Positions 1-14,500 of a DNA stretch of 64,000 nt are shown piece by piece. The notes beneath the pieces were generated by a model. The model was not told the DNA's origin. It saw nothing but the letters and a program-made list of their open reading frames with translations, and searched no databases. How positions within the stretch are numbered: the stretch's first letter is position 1; each line of letters begins with the position of its first letter. Source of the stretch: Panagrolaimus kolymaensis (taxonomy: Eukaryota > Nematoda > Chromadorea > Rhabditida > Panagrolaimidae); NCBI GenBank assembly GCA_028622995.1, contig JAJQJQ010000003.1, forward strand, positions 5,890,001 through 5,954,000, given 5' to 3'. The translations under genes and the position numbers were made by a program.

Positions 1-3000
1 ATTTTAATTGTAATTTTTGATTGCTTCCAAATCGGCACCATAGGATCCATTTGTTTGATAAATGTTGTTGAAAAATGTATGTAAAACAGGATAAACATCG
101 ATAAAAATAAAGCACTTTTCCTCTGGAATTTTTTTTCTAATTCAAAAAGTTTTTTTTACAATCTTCTTCCATCAATGCTTAATGCTTGTGTTCAGTAAGT
201 AAAAAAGTTTCATTGATTTAGGAGTTCACCTGCAGCGAATACAAAATCCCGTTGGGATTAATTTTAATATATTTAATAATAATTATTGAAAACAAAAAAA
301 TCATATGTCCAATTCAGGCCGTAATTCAAAACGAGATTCATTAATATCTTGCCTCTATGCTTGTTGATTCAAGTGTTTGGTATGTAAAGAAATCAAATTT
401 TTTGAATTGCGTATATTTTTTTTATTTTCCAATTAAATTTTATTTATTTTTTTAACCCTAAAAATGGTTGCCAAAAGTAACTGAATCCCTCAAATAAAGA
501 GATATGAAGCCTCGAAGTTTCATACTTATTAACATAGGTATTATTTTAATTTTAAATATCCACACAGCTCAATTTGAGCCTTATCTTTCACTAAACAAAT
601 ACCGATCGACTTTTGTAGGTTTTTATGTGAACTATCACATGTGATAAACAAAATTTTTTTTAAGCTTTCATACTTATGAGTTTAAAATTATTTATTACTT
701 TATCAAAGCATTTTAATTGTAATTTTTGATTGCTTCCAAATCGGCACCATAGGATCCATTTGTTTGATAAATGTTGTTGAAAAATGTATGTAAAACAGGA
801 TAAACATCGATAAAAATAAAGCACTTTTCCTCTGGAATTTTTTTTCTAATTCAAAAAGTTTTTTTTACAATCTTCTTCCATCAATGCTTAATGCTTGTGT
901 TCAGTAAGTAAAAAAGTTTCATTGATTTAGGAGTTCACCTGCAGCGAATACAAAATCCCGTTGGGATTAATTTTAATATATTTAATAATAATTATTGAAA
1001 ACAAAAAAATCATATGTCCAATTCAGGCCGTAATTCAAAACGAGATTCATTAATATCTTGCCTCTATGCTTGTTGATTCAAGTGTTTGGTATGTAAAGAA
1101 ATCAAATTTTTTGAATTGCGTATATTTTTTTTATTTTCCAATTAAATTTTATTTATTTTTTTAACCCTAAAAATGGTTGCCAAAAGTAACTGAATCCCTC
1201 AAATAAAGAGATATGAAGCCTCGAAGTTTCATACTTATTAACATAGGTATTATTTTAATTTTAAATATCCACACAGCTCAATTTGAGCCTTATCTTTCAC
1301 TAAACAAATACCGATCGACTTTTGTAGGTTTTTATGTGAACTATCACATGTGATAAACAAAATTTTTTTTAAGCTTTCATACTTATGAGTTTAAAATTAT
1401 TTATTACTTTATCAAAGCATTTTAATTGTAATTTTTGATTGCTTCCAAATCGGCACCATAGGATCCATTTGTTTGATAAATGTTGTTGAAAAATGTATGT
1501 AAAACAGGATAAACATCGATAAAAATAAAGCACTTTTCCTCTGGAATTTTTTTTCTAATTCAAAAAGTTTTTTTTACAATCTTCTTCCATCAATGCTTAA
1601 TGCTTGTGTTCAGTAAGTAAAAAAGTTTCATTGATTTAGGAGTTCACCTGCAGCGAATACAAAATCCCGTTGGGATTAATTTTAATATATTTAATAAAAA
1701 TTATTGAAAACAAAAAAATCATATGTCCAATTCAGGCCGTAATTCAAAACGAGATTCATTAATATCTTGCCTCTATGCTTGTTGATTCAAGTGTTTGGTA
1801 TGTAAAGAAATCAAATTTTTTGAATTGCGTATATTTTTTTTATTTTCCAATTAAATTTTATTTATTTTTTTAACCCTAAAAATGGTTGCCAAAAGTAACT
1901 GAATCCCTCAAATAAAGAGATATGAAGCCTCGAAGTTTCATACTTATTAACATAGGTATTATTTTAATTTTAAATATCCACACAGCTCAATTTGAGCCTT
2001 ATCTTTCACTAAACAAATACCGATCGATTTTTGTAGGTTTTTATGTGAACTATCACATGTGATAAACAAAATTTTTTTTAAGCTTTCATACTTATGAGTT
2101 TAAAATTATTTATTACTTTATCAAAGCATTTTAATTGTAATTTTTGATTGCTTCCAAATCGGCACCATAGGATCCATTTGTTTGATAAATGTTGTTGAAA
2201 ATGTATGTAAAACAGGATAAACATCGATAAAAATAAAGCACTTTTCCTCTGGAATTTTTTTTCTAATTCAAAAAGTTTTTTTTACAATCTTCTTCCATCA
2301 ATGCTTAATGCTTGTGTTCAGTAAGTAAAAAAGTTTCATTGATTTAGGAGTTCACCTGCAGCGAATACAAAATCCCGTTGGGATTAATTTTAATATATTT
2401 AATAATAATTATTGAAAACAAAAAAATCATATGTCCAATTCAGGCCGTAATTCAAAACGAGATTCATTAATGTCTTGCCTCTATGCTTGTTGATTCAAGT
2501 GTTCAGAAAAAAAGTTTCATTGATTTAGGAGTTCACCTGCAGCGAATACAAAATCCCGTTGGGATTAATTTTAATATATTTAATAAAAATTATTGAAAAC
2601 AAAAAAATCATATGTCCAATTCAGGCCGTAATTCAAAACGAGATTCATTAATATCTTGCCTCTATGCTTGTTGATTCAAGTGTTTGGTATGTAAAGAAAT
2701 CAAATTTTTTGAATTGCGTATATTTTTTTTATTTTCCAATTAAATTTTATTTATTTTTTTAACCCTAAAAATGGTTGCCAAAAGTAACTGAATCCCTCAA
2801 ATAAAGAGATATGAAGCCTCGAAGTTTCATACTTATTAACATAGGTATTATTTTAATTTTAAATATCCACACAGCTCAATTTGAGCCTTATCTTTCACTA
2901 AACAAATACCGATCGATTTTTGTAGGTTTTTATGTGAACTATCACATGTGATAAACAAAATTTTTTTTAAGCTTTCATACTTATGAGTTTAAAATTATTT

Positions 3001-6000
3001 ATTACTTTATCAAAGCATTTTAATTGTAATTTTTGATTGCTTCCAAATCGGCACCATAGGATCCATTTGTTTGATAAATGTTGTTGAAAATGTATGTAAA
3101 ACAGGATAAACATCGATAAAAATAAAGCACTTTTCCTCTGGAATTTTTTTTCTAATTCAAAAAGTTTTTTTTACAATCTTCTTCCATCAATGCTTAATGC
3201 TTGTGTTCAGTAAGTAAAAAAGTTTCATTGATTTAGGAGTTCACCTGCAGCGAATACAAAATCCCGTTGGGATTAATTTTAATATATTTAATAATAATTA
3301 TTGAAAACAAAAAAATCATATGTCCAATTCAGGCCGTAATTCAAAACGAGATTCATTAATGTCTTGCCTCTATGCTTGTTGATTCAAGTGTTCAGAAAAA
3401 AAGTTTCATTGATTTAGGAGTTCACCTGCAGCGAATACAAAATCCCGTTGGGATTAATTTTAATATATTTAATAAAAATTATTGAAAACAAAAAAATCAT
3501 ATGTCCAATTCAGGCCGTAATTCAAAACGAGATTCATTAATGTCTTGCCTCTATGCTTGTTGATTCAAGTGTTCAGAAAAAAAGTTTCATTGATTTAGGA
3601 GTTCACCTGCAGCGAATACAAAATCCCGTTGGGATTAATTTTAATATATTTAATAAAAATTATTGAAAACAAAAAAATCATATGTCCAATTCAGGCCGTA
3701 ATTCAAAACGAGATTCATTAATGTCTTGCCTCTATGCTTGTTGATTCAAGTGTTCAGAAAAAAAGTTTCATTGATTTAGGAGTTCACCTGCAGCGAATAC
3801 AAAATCCCGTTGGGATTAATTTTAATATATTTAATAAAAATTATTGAAAACAAAAAAATCATATGTCCAATTCAGGCCGTAATTCAAAACGAGATTCATT
3901 AATATCTTGCCTCTATGCTTGTTGATTCAAGTGTTTGGTATGTAAAGAAATCAAATTTTTTGAATTGCGTATATTTTTTTTATTTTCCAATTAAATTTTA
4001 TTTATTTTTTTAACCCTAAAAATGGTTGCCAAAAGTAACTGAATCCCTCAAATAAAGAGATATGAAGCCTCGAAGTTTCATACTTATTAACATAGGTATT
4101 ATTTTAATTTTAAATATCCACACAGCTCAATTTGATCCTTATCTTTCACTAAACAAATACCGATCGATTTTTGTAGGTTTTTATGTGAACTATCACATGT
4201 GATAAACAAAATTTTTTTTAAGCTTTCATACTTATGAGTTTAAAATTATTTATTACTTTATCAAAGCATTTTAATTGTAATTTTTGATTGCTTCCAAATC
4301 GGCACCATAGGATCCATTTGTTTGATAAATGTTGTTGAAAATGTATGTAAAACAGGATAAACATCGATAAAAATAAAGCACTTTTCCTCTGGAATTTTTT
4401 TTCTAATTCAAAAAGTTTTTTTTACAATCTTCTTCCATCAATGCTTAATGCTTGTGTTCAGTAAGTAAAAAAGTTTCATTGATTTAGGAGTTCACCTGCA
4501 GCGAATACAAAATCCCGTTGGGATTAATTTTAATATATTTAATAATAATTATTGAAAACAAAAAAATCATATGTCCAATTCAGGCCGTAATTCAAAACGA
4601 GATTCATTAATGTCTTGCCTCTATGCTTGTTGATTCAAGTGTTCAGAAAAAAAGTTTCATTGATTTAGGAGTTCACCTGCAGCGAATACAAAATCCCGTT
4701 GGGATTAATTTTAATATATTTAATAAAAATTATTGAAAACAAAAAAATCATATGTCCAATTCAGGCCGTAATTCAAAACGAGATTCATTAATGTCTTGCC
4801 TCTATGCTTGTTGATTCAAGTGTTCAGAAAAAAAGTTTCATTGATTTAGGAGTTCACCTGCAGCGAATACAAAATCCCGTTGGGATTAATTTTAATATAT
4901 TTAATAAAAATTATTGAAAACAAAAAAATCATATGTCCAATTCAGGCCGTAATTCAAAACGAGATTCATTAATGTCTTGCCTCTATGCTTGTTGATTCAA
5001 GTGTTCAGAAAAAAAGTTTCATTGATTTAGGAGTTCACCTGCAGCGAATACAAAATCCCGTTGGGATTAATTTTAATATATTTAATAAAAATTATTGAAA
5101 ACAAAAAAATCATATGTCCAATTCAGGCCGTAATTCAAAACGAGATTCATTAATATCTTGCCTCTATGCTTGTTGATTCAAGTGTTTGGTATGTAAAGAA
5201 ATCAAATTTTTTGAATTGCGTATATTTTTTTTATTTTCCAATTAAATTTTATTTATTTTTTTAACCCTAAAAATGGTTGCCAAAAGTAACTGAATCCCTC
5301 AAATAAAGAGATATGAAGCCTCGAAGTTTCATACTTATTAACATAGGTATTATTTTAATTTTAAATATCCACACAGCTCAATTTGATCCTTATCTTTCAC
5401 TAAACAAATACCGATCGATTTTTGTAGGTTTTTATGTGAACTATCACATGTGATAAACAAAATTTTTTTTAAGCTTTCATACTTATGAGTTTAAAATTAT
5501 TTATTACTTTATCAAAGCATTTTAATTGTAATTTTTGATTGCTTCCAAATCGGCACCATAGGATCCATTTGTTTGATAAATGTTGTTGAAAATGTATGTA
5601 AAACAGGATAAACATCGATAAAAATAAAGCACTTTTCCTCTGGAATTTTTTTTCTAATTCAAAAAGTTTTTTTTACAATCTTCTTCCATCAATGCTTAAT
5701 GCTTGTGTTCAGTAAGTAAAAAAGTTTCATTGATTTAGGAGTTCACCTGCAGCGAATACAAAATCCCGTTGGGATTAATTTTAATATATTTAATAATAAT
5801 TATTGAAAACAAAAAAATCATATGTCCAATTCAGGCCGTAATTCAAAACGAGATTCATTAATGTCTTGCCTCTATGCTTGTTGATTCAAGTGTTCAGAAA
5901 AAAAGTTTCATTGATTTAGGAGTTCACCTGCAGCGAATACAAAATCCCGTTGGGATTAATTTTAATATATTTAATAAAAATTATTGAAAACAAAAAAATC

Positions 6001-9000
6001 ATATGTCCAATTCAGGCCGTAATTCAAAACGAGATTCATTAATGTCTTGCCTCTATGCTTGTTGATTCAAGTGTTCAGAAAAAAAGTTTCATTGATTTAG
6101 GAGTTCACCTGCAGCGAATACAAAATCCCGTTGGGATTAATTTTAATATATTTAATAAAAATTATTGAAAACAAAAAAATCATATGTCCAATTCAGGCCG
6201 TAATTCAAAACGAGATTCATTAATGTCTTGCCTCTATGCTTGTTGATTCAAGTGTTCAGAAAAAAAGTTTCATTGATTTAGGAGTTCACCTGCAGCGAAT
6301 ACAAAATCCCGTTGGGATTAATTTTAATATATTTAATAAAAATTATTGAAAACAAAAAAATCATATGTCCAATTCAGGCCGTAATTCAAAACGAGATTCA
6401 TTAATATCTTGCCTCTATGCTTGTTGATTCAAGTGTTTGGTATGTAAAGAAATCAAATTTTTTGAATTGCGTATATTTTTTTTATTTTCCAATTAAATTT
6501 TATTTATTTTTTTAACCCTAAAAATGGTTGCCAAAAGTAACTGAATCCCTCAAATAAAGAGATATGAAGCCTCGAAGTTTCATACTTATTAACATAGGTA
6601 TTATTTTAATTTTAAATATCCACACAGCTCAATTTGAGCCTTATCTTTCACTAAACAAATACCGATCGATTTTTGTAGGTTTTTATGTGAACTATCACAT
6701 GTGATAAACAAAATTTTTTTTAAGCTTTCATACTTATGAGTTTAAAATTATTTATTACTTTATCAAAGCATTTTAATTGTAATTTTTGATTGCTTCCAAA
6801 TCGGCACCATAGGATCCATTTGTTTGATAAATGTTGTTGAAAATGTATGTAAAACAGGATAAACATCGATAAAAATAAAGCACTTTTCCTCTGGAATTTT
6901 TTTTCTAATTCAAAAAGTTTTTTTTACAATCTTCTTCCATCAATGCTTAATGCTTGTGTTCAGTAAGTAAAAAAGTTTCATTGATTTAGGAGTTCACCTG
7001 CAGCGAATACAAAATCCCGTTGGGATTAATTTTAATATATTTAATAATAATTATTGAAAACAAAAAAATCATATGTCCAATTCAGGCCGTAATTCAAAAC
7101 GAGATTCATTAATGTCTTGCCTCTATGCTTGTTGATTCAAGTGTTCAGAAAAAAAGTTTCATTGATTTAGGAGTTCACCTGCAGCGAATACAAAATCCCG
7201 TTGGGATTAATTTTAATATATTTAATAAAAATTATTGAAAACAAAAAAATCATATGTCCAATTCAGGCCGTAATTCAAAACGAGATTCATTAATATCTTG
7301 CCTCTATGCTTGTTGATTCAAGTGTTTGGTATGTAAAGAAATCAAATTTTTTGAATTGCGTATATTTTTTTTATTTTCCAATTAAATTTTATTTATTTTT
7401 TTAACCCTAAAAATGGTTGCCAAAAGTAACTGAATCCCTCAAATAAAGAGATATGAAGCCTCGAAGTTTCATACTTATTAACATAGGTATTATTTTAATT
7501 TTAAATATCCACACAGCTCAATTTGAGCCTTATCTTTCACTAAACAAATACCGATCGATTTTTGTAGGTTTTTATGTGAACTATCACATGTGATAAACAA
7601 AATTTTTTTTAAGCTTTCATACTTATGAGTTTAAAATTATTTATTACTTTATCAAAGCATTTTAATTGTAATTTTTGATTGCTTCCAAATCGGCACCATA
7701 GGATCCATTTGTTTGATAAATGTTGTTGAAAATGTATGTAAAACAGGATAAACATCGATAAAAATAAAGCACTTTTCCTCTGGAATTTTTTTTCTAATTC
7801 AAAAAGTTTTTTTTACAATCTTCTTCCATCAATGCTTAATGCTTGTGTTCAGTAAGTAAAAAAGTTTCATTGATTTAGGAGTTCACCTGCAGCGAATACA
7901 AAATCCCGTTGGGATTAATTTTAATATATTTAATAATAATTATTGAAAACAAAAAAATCATATGTCCAATTCAGGCCGTAATTCAAAACGAGATTCATTA
8001 ATGTCTTGCCTCTATGCTTGTTGATTCAAGTGTTCAGAAAAAAAGTTTCATTGATTTAGGAGTTCACCTGCAGCGAATACAAAATCCCGTTGGGATTAAT
8101 TTTAATATATTTAATAAAAATTATTGAAAACAAAAAAATCATATGTCCAATTCAGGCCGTAATTCAAAACGAGATTCATTAATATCTTGCCTCTATGCTT
8201 GTTGATTCAAGTGTTTGGTATGTAAAGAAATCAAATTTTTTGAATTGCGTATATTTTTTTTATTTTCCAATTAAATTTTATTTATTTTTTTAACCCTAAA
8301 AATGGTTGCCAAAAGTAACTGAATCCCTCAAATAAAGAGATATGAAGCCTCGAAGTTTCATACTTATTAACATAGGTATTATTTTAATTTTAAATATCCA
8401 CACAGCTCAATTTGAGCCTTATCTTTCACTAAACAAATACCGATCGATTTTTGTAGGTTTTTATGTGAACTATCACATGTGATAAACAAAATTTTTTTTA
8501 AGCTTTCATACTTATGAGTTTAAAATTATTTATTACTTTATCAAAGCATTTTAATTGTAATTTTTGATTGCTTCCAAATCGGCACCATAGGATCCATTTG
8601 TTTGATAAATGTTGTTGAAAATGTATGTAAAACAGGATAAACATCGATAAAAATAAAGCACTTTTCCTCTGGAATTTTTTTTCTAATTCAAAAAGTTTTT
8701 TTTACAATCTTCTTCCATCAATGCTTAATGCTTGTGTTCAGTAAGTAAAAAAGTTTCATTGATTTAGGAGTTCACCTGCAGCGAATACAAAATCCCGTTG
8801 GGATTAATTTTAATATATTTAATAATAATTATTGAAAACAAAAAAATCATATGTCCAATTCAGGCCGTAATTCAAAACGAGATTCATTAATGTCTTGCCT
8901 CTATGCTTGTTGATTCAAGTGTTCAGAAAAAAAGTTTCATTGATTTAGGAGTTCACCTGCAGCGAATACAAAATCCCGTTGGGATTAATTTTAATATATT

Positions 9001-10436
9001 TAATAAAAATTATTGAAAACAAAAAAATCATATGTCCAATTCAGGCCGTAATTCAAAACGAGATTCATTAATATCTTGCCTCTATGCTTGTTGATTCAAG
9101 TGTTTGGTATGTAAAGAAATCAAATTTTTTGAATTGCGTATATTTTTTTTATTTTCCAATTAAATTTTATTTATTTTTTTAACCCTAAAAATGGTTGCCA
9201 AAAGTAACTGAATCCCTCAAATAAAGAGATATGAAGCCTCGAAGTTTCATACTTATTAACATAGGTATTATTTTAATTTTAAATATCCACACAGCTCAAT
9301 TTGAGCCTTATCTTTCACTAAACAAATACCGATCGATTTTTGTAGGTTTTTATGTGAACTATCACATGTGATAAACAAAATTTTTTTTAAGCTTTCATAC
9401 TTATGAGTTTAAAATTATTTATTACTTTATCAAAGCATTTTAATTGTAATTTTTGATTGCTTCCAAATCGGCACCATAGGATCCATTTGTTTGATAAATG
9501 TTGTTGAAAATGTATGTAAAACAGGATAAACATCGATAAAAATAAAGCACTTTTCCTCTGGAATTTTTTTTCTAATTCAAAAAGTTTTTTTTACAATCTT
9601 CTTCCATCAATGCTTAATGCTTGTGTTCAGTAAGTAAAAAAGTTTCATTGATTTAGGAGTTCACCTGCAGCGAATACAAAATCCCGTTGGGATTAATTTT
9701 AATATATTTAATAATAATTATTGAAAACAAAAAAATCATATGTCCAATTCAGGCCGTAATTCAAAACGAGATTCATTAATGTCTTGCCTCTATGCTTGTT
9801 GATTCAAGTGTTCAGAAAAAAAGTTTCATTGATTTAGGAGTTCACCTGCAGCGAATACAAAATCCCGTTGGGATTAATTTTAATATATTTAATAAAAATT
9901 ATTGAAAACAAAAAAATCATATGTCCAATTCAGGCCGTAATTCAAAACGAGATTCATTAATGTCTTGCCTCTATGCTTGTTGATTCAAGTGTTCAGAAAA
10001 AAAGTTTCATTGATTTAGGAGTTCACCTGCAGCGAATACAAAATCCCGTTGGGATTAATTTTAATATATTTAATAAAAATTATTGAAAACAAAAAAATCA
10101 TATGTCCAATTCAGGCCGTAATTCAAAACGAGATTCATTAATGTCTTGCCTCTATGCTTGTTGATTCAAGTGTTCAGAAAAAAAGTTTCATTGATTTAGG
10201 AGTTCACCTGCAGCGAATACAAAATCCCGTTGGGATTAATTTTAATATATTTAATAAAAATTATTGAAAACAAAAAAATCATATGTCCAATTCAGGCCGT
10301 AATTCAAAACGAGATTCATTAATGTCTTGCCTCTATGCTTGTTGATTCAAGTGTTCAGAAAAAAAGTTTCATTGATTTAGGAGTTCACCTGCAGCGAATA
10401 CAAAATCCCGTTTGGAATAATTTTAATATATTTTAT
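1..10436. repeat. Satellite array: 709-bp unit with a nested 181-bp sub-unit
   Basis: Near-identical units start at 1, 710, 1419, 2128, 3017, 4268, 5519, 6770, 7659, 8548 and 9437. The first three are 709 bp. The later ones are 708 bp plus whole multiples of a 181-bp sub-unit: 1, 3, 3, 3, 1, 1, 1 and at least 4 extra copies, in that order. The sub-unit runs from the AAGTTTCATTGATTTAGG motif through the GATTCAAGTGTT motif. Units differ only by a few point changes. The array is cut by the left edge, so its true size is unknown, and it ends at about 10436 inside a sub-unit where similarity fades. No open frame of useful length or RNA gene is visible in the unit. It could be pericentromeric or other heterochromatic satellite; the function is unknown. 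Copy number in an assembly of such an array may be wrong. Confidence 0.97.
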
Positions 10437-10796
10437 AATGGAGAGAATAAAAAATACAATGAAAAACAAACTTATTAAAAAAGGGAAACAAAACAACCAA
10501 AGAAAAAAGATTTGTCTTATCGAGGCCATTGCATGTTGACAAAATAATTTGTAAATGAATTTAGAAGGGGAATAAAATCATTTGGCCGGAGCTCTCTATT
10601 TTCACGATTTCTTATTTGCAATAATCTTGATGCATCGATTTCCACTTGGGCTGGAAAAAGGCCTAAAAAAGGAATGAAAATATACTCAATAAAAAGTTTA
10701 AAAAACCAACCTGACGAAACAACTTCTTCTTCCAGGATTTGTTCGAAAGCTGGGGGAAGATTACGACGAGCCTGAAATATTCGCTTTTTATTGAAC

Positions 10797-11226
10797 TGTC
10801 AATGTCTGACATTTAACTGGTGTCAAAAACTCCGGATTTTTTCCGTGTCTTTCCGGTTTGATCAGCAAAAGGCATAATGCTATTTTTTAATGGAATATAG
10901 AAGAAGAAAAATGTACAGGTCGATGCGTAATTATTTATTCTACAAATTCTACTCAAAAATCTGACGTTTATATTTTTCAACATACGAAAGCTCCTTTGTG
11001 AAAATGAGAATTATTTATTGATTTATTATTATAATAACTTCCTCTATTTTTTAAATCTTTATAAAATATTTTTTGAGTAGAATTTGTAGAATAATTACGC
11101 AACGACCTGTACATTTTTTCCTTCTATACTCCATTAAAAAATAGCATTATGCCCTCTGCGGATCAAACCGGAAAGAAACGGAAAAAATCCGGAGTTTTTG
11201 ACACCAGTTGAATGTTCGACATTGTA
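10797..11226. mobile_element. Fold-back (long inverted repeat) element
   Basis: Two arms of about 165 bp, at roughly 10797-10970 and 11060-11226, are reverse complements of each other. The outer parts share AACTGGTGTCAAAAACTCCG, the middle parts a CCGGTTTGATC block, and the inner parts ACAGGTCG and TTCTACAAATTCTACTCAAA. A loop of about 90 bp lies between. No coding frame is present. I did not find a convincing target-site duplication, so this is either a worn MITE or another fold-back sequence. Arm identity is high but not perfect, with small indels. Confidence 0.8.
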
Positions 11227-11558
11227 CTTTTAAAAAAATATTTAATTATTGTTTACCATACTGGAATTAGAAAATTATTTTTTAGGCATTTTATAAAAAA
11301 TTAGGACAATAAAAATGTAATTTTTTAATTACATATTCATTCACTTTTCGCTTTTATTAGATTAAAATCTAAGTTTTTTTACGTCTTTTTCCTAGGAAGA
11401 ATTAAAAAAAAGAAACTTTTTATATTTTAATTCGATCGAAAATTTTTTTATAAAATGTTTTATTCGCAAATTTTTTTTCAAGAAGCGGAATAAAATAGAC
11501 GGAATTTACTTTTTTTATCAGCATTTTTTTATGATTAAATTTCTACTACTTTTTTATA

Positions 11559-14500
11559 TTAATTGCAATAGTTTAAACTAACTTCATTATTATTTCTCTC
11601 GCGAGGAGGAGTCACAAGGGTTGGAGGAGTTGTTGGCCCTGGAGGAGTCGAAATTGCTAGAGGTCTAGCATGTGCAGAAGGAATTGTTGGTACTTGAGGA
11701 GGTGTTGATGATCGAGGAGATGTCCGTACTTGAGGTGCTGTTGAGGCTGGAGGAGTTGATGGCACTGGAGGAGGTGCTGGTGTCTATAAAAATGTATTAA
11801 ATTTTATAATGGGTCCATAAACAAACTTCAATAAAATTATAATCGCGACCAAAATCATCAGCTACTCCAATCGGGGCTACTTCATTTGGATGGCCATCCA
11901 TGTTTCTTGGCATTTTAGCTATAGGTGAAGCTATCGGAGAATTAGCTTAAAGGTGATTAATGAATAATGGATGAGAAAAAAAAAGAAAAACTAACTATTT
12001 GCTTCAATTCTTTCATTATTTTGGTTTTTTGAAGTTGATCGCCCACGTTTACTACCCCAACGCTTTTTATGCAATATAATAGATTCTTTATGGGATTTGT
12101 TCCATGAAGATTTATAAGTGGATTTTATACTAGGGCCAACAATATCTCGATTTCTCAATTCTCTGAAACAAAAAAAATTATTTTCATCATTTTAGTCATC
12201 GGTTTTAATTTTGTTTAAAAAAAGCTCACCGAGCAGATAATACCATGTCGTAAATTTTTGAAATCATATAGTTGACTTCATTTGTTTCATCAACATATGC
12301 ATTCAAATCAGAAATAAGAAATTGGGAATATGCCGCTGCATTAAGAATTTTCTTAACTCGATCCACCCGTGTAGATAAATTATATCTAACATTATCAGCA
12401 TCATCTTCATTAACAATATCATCATAATCAGGAATTTTACGGATGATTCTTTCAAAGTAATCAATAATAACAACGCCTGCATTAGTTATTTTCTTATCAT
12501 GCAAGTAATTTGGAAGTGGTACATGAATACAGGGCAATGGAATAGTTTGAAATAATCCACCAATCATTTGCTGAACTTCTTGGCCGAAAGGATCACTTTG
12601 CTTACCATCATAATCAAAATGGAAAAGTTGGTTAGTTGATAGTTTGTAAAAATACATACTAAGATTACTTTTCACTGATACAGGCAAGAAAACAATTTCA
12701 GTTTCATCCCTCAAATTGTAAATAAAATGACGAGGACGGTGCAATTGATCTTCTTTAAGACCAGATGGATGAATAATAGCAATGGTTCTGCAGGCATCAT
12801 TGACCTCGATGAAAAGTTGAAAGTAATTGATGATATGAGGGATTTGAAGATTAAATTTTCCAATAAAGTTTGCTTCTTTGAGGTTGTGAATCATATCACT
12901 AAAGGTGCCAAATGGTGAACCACGTTGTTGTTTCTTTAAAAACATTTCATCCATTTGTAAAACATCTTTGGCGACAATTTCATCAAAATTTCTCAAAATT
13001 TCTTTTCTTTTTCCAAGTGCAGCAAAATTGGCTTCATTAATTTCCATATTTGATAATTTTGCTTCCATTAAGCCGAGCATGAACACAGCAGTATCATGTT
13101 GGGTTTTTAAATGAAACATGGGTGGAAGAATTTGAGGTTCGCTGCATTTGATTTCACAACCACTTATATATTTCACGACATCTTCAACTCTGCCTTTGAT
13201 TTCCATATTTTGTTCTGGAGGAACATCATTTCTTTGAAGGCAATCAAAAAATTCAATTTTTTTTTCTTCAACATTAAAACAATAGAAAGAATAGTGGTTT
13301 TCGATTGAAAATGGAAAATAAACAAATTTCGTAAATGGTTGAATGTTTACGAATTGTTGGTCCAATGCTTCATCATTTTTAAACCAATCTAATTTCAAAT
13401 AAGCCGATTCATGACGTTTTTGACTTTTTGAAAATAATCTTCCAATTTCCATTTCAATAATGGATGATGTAAGAGCTTCAGTTCGACCAATAATTTTTGA
13501 GTTGTTGTCTTCCAATCGTTGAGCCAAATTCTTATCATAAAAAATGTTATCTGCTCCTACTGCATCTGAAGTGGAAGTGGGAGTGGAAGCTTGGTTTGAA
13601 CTTGAACCATTTACTTCTTCATTATCATTAGGATTTGTGGACTTTTTTTGTTGAGAAGTATCCACATTGGGTAGTCGCGCGACGATGACAGGATCTTTAA
13701 TTTGACTACGAGTATCAGTTTGTTCTTCATACCACCTTTTTACCAATTGCTTTGACTAAAAAGTTATTAGAATTAGTAAGAAAAAGGTACAAAATAATTT
13801 TATAATTTACCTGTTCCATTAAAGCTGCATTTTTTGTTGGTTGGAACAATTGAACAACGGGTTTGAAAATCAATTTGAATGCTGATTTTCCCTGGAAAAA
13901 AAATAGTAATTTATTTTTCCTAATTTTTCCATACTTACTTTACTTTTATTAATTGGTTTTTGTTCACCAATTTTTTTTCTTAACACAGCCATTTCCTTTT
14001 TAAAACCATTAATTTTTTTAGTAGATGATGTTTTTTTCCTGCATGGTGGCTCGAGTCCATAAAGTGTATTACCAATATCCTAAAATTTAGCGTTTTTAAT
14101 TTGTTGGAAATTAATTTTTGTTTTTAAATTCGTCCATGTTTTTTTCCATGAATATTATTTCTAGTATATTATTTTCTATTAAAGGAGAGGGAGTTGAACC
14201 TGATTAAAAACTTTCTTACAACATATTTCTTATTAGATTGGTCCAAGAATTTTGCCCGATTTTTAAATAAAAACAATTCAAAAAATTATGTAAAATTTAT
14301 GGACCAACTTAATGACACAAAAGTTTTTGATCAAAAAAATTTTGAATCCATTCGAATGCTTTTCAAAAGATCTTAAGTTTTTTCGAAAATTAAATAATTA
14401 AAAAACAAAAAATGGGGGAAAGGATGGAAATTTTCTAAAAAAAATCTTTTTTTTTAAATTAACCTTGACCCTTTAATCAATTAAAATTAGGACCAAGACA

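Noticed and set aside
1..10436. CRISPR-like array reading of the tandem repeat
   Set aside because: Repeats are hundreds of bases long with no unique spacers, and all other content is eukaryotic.
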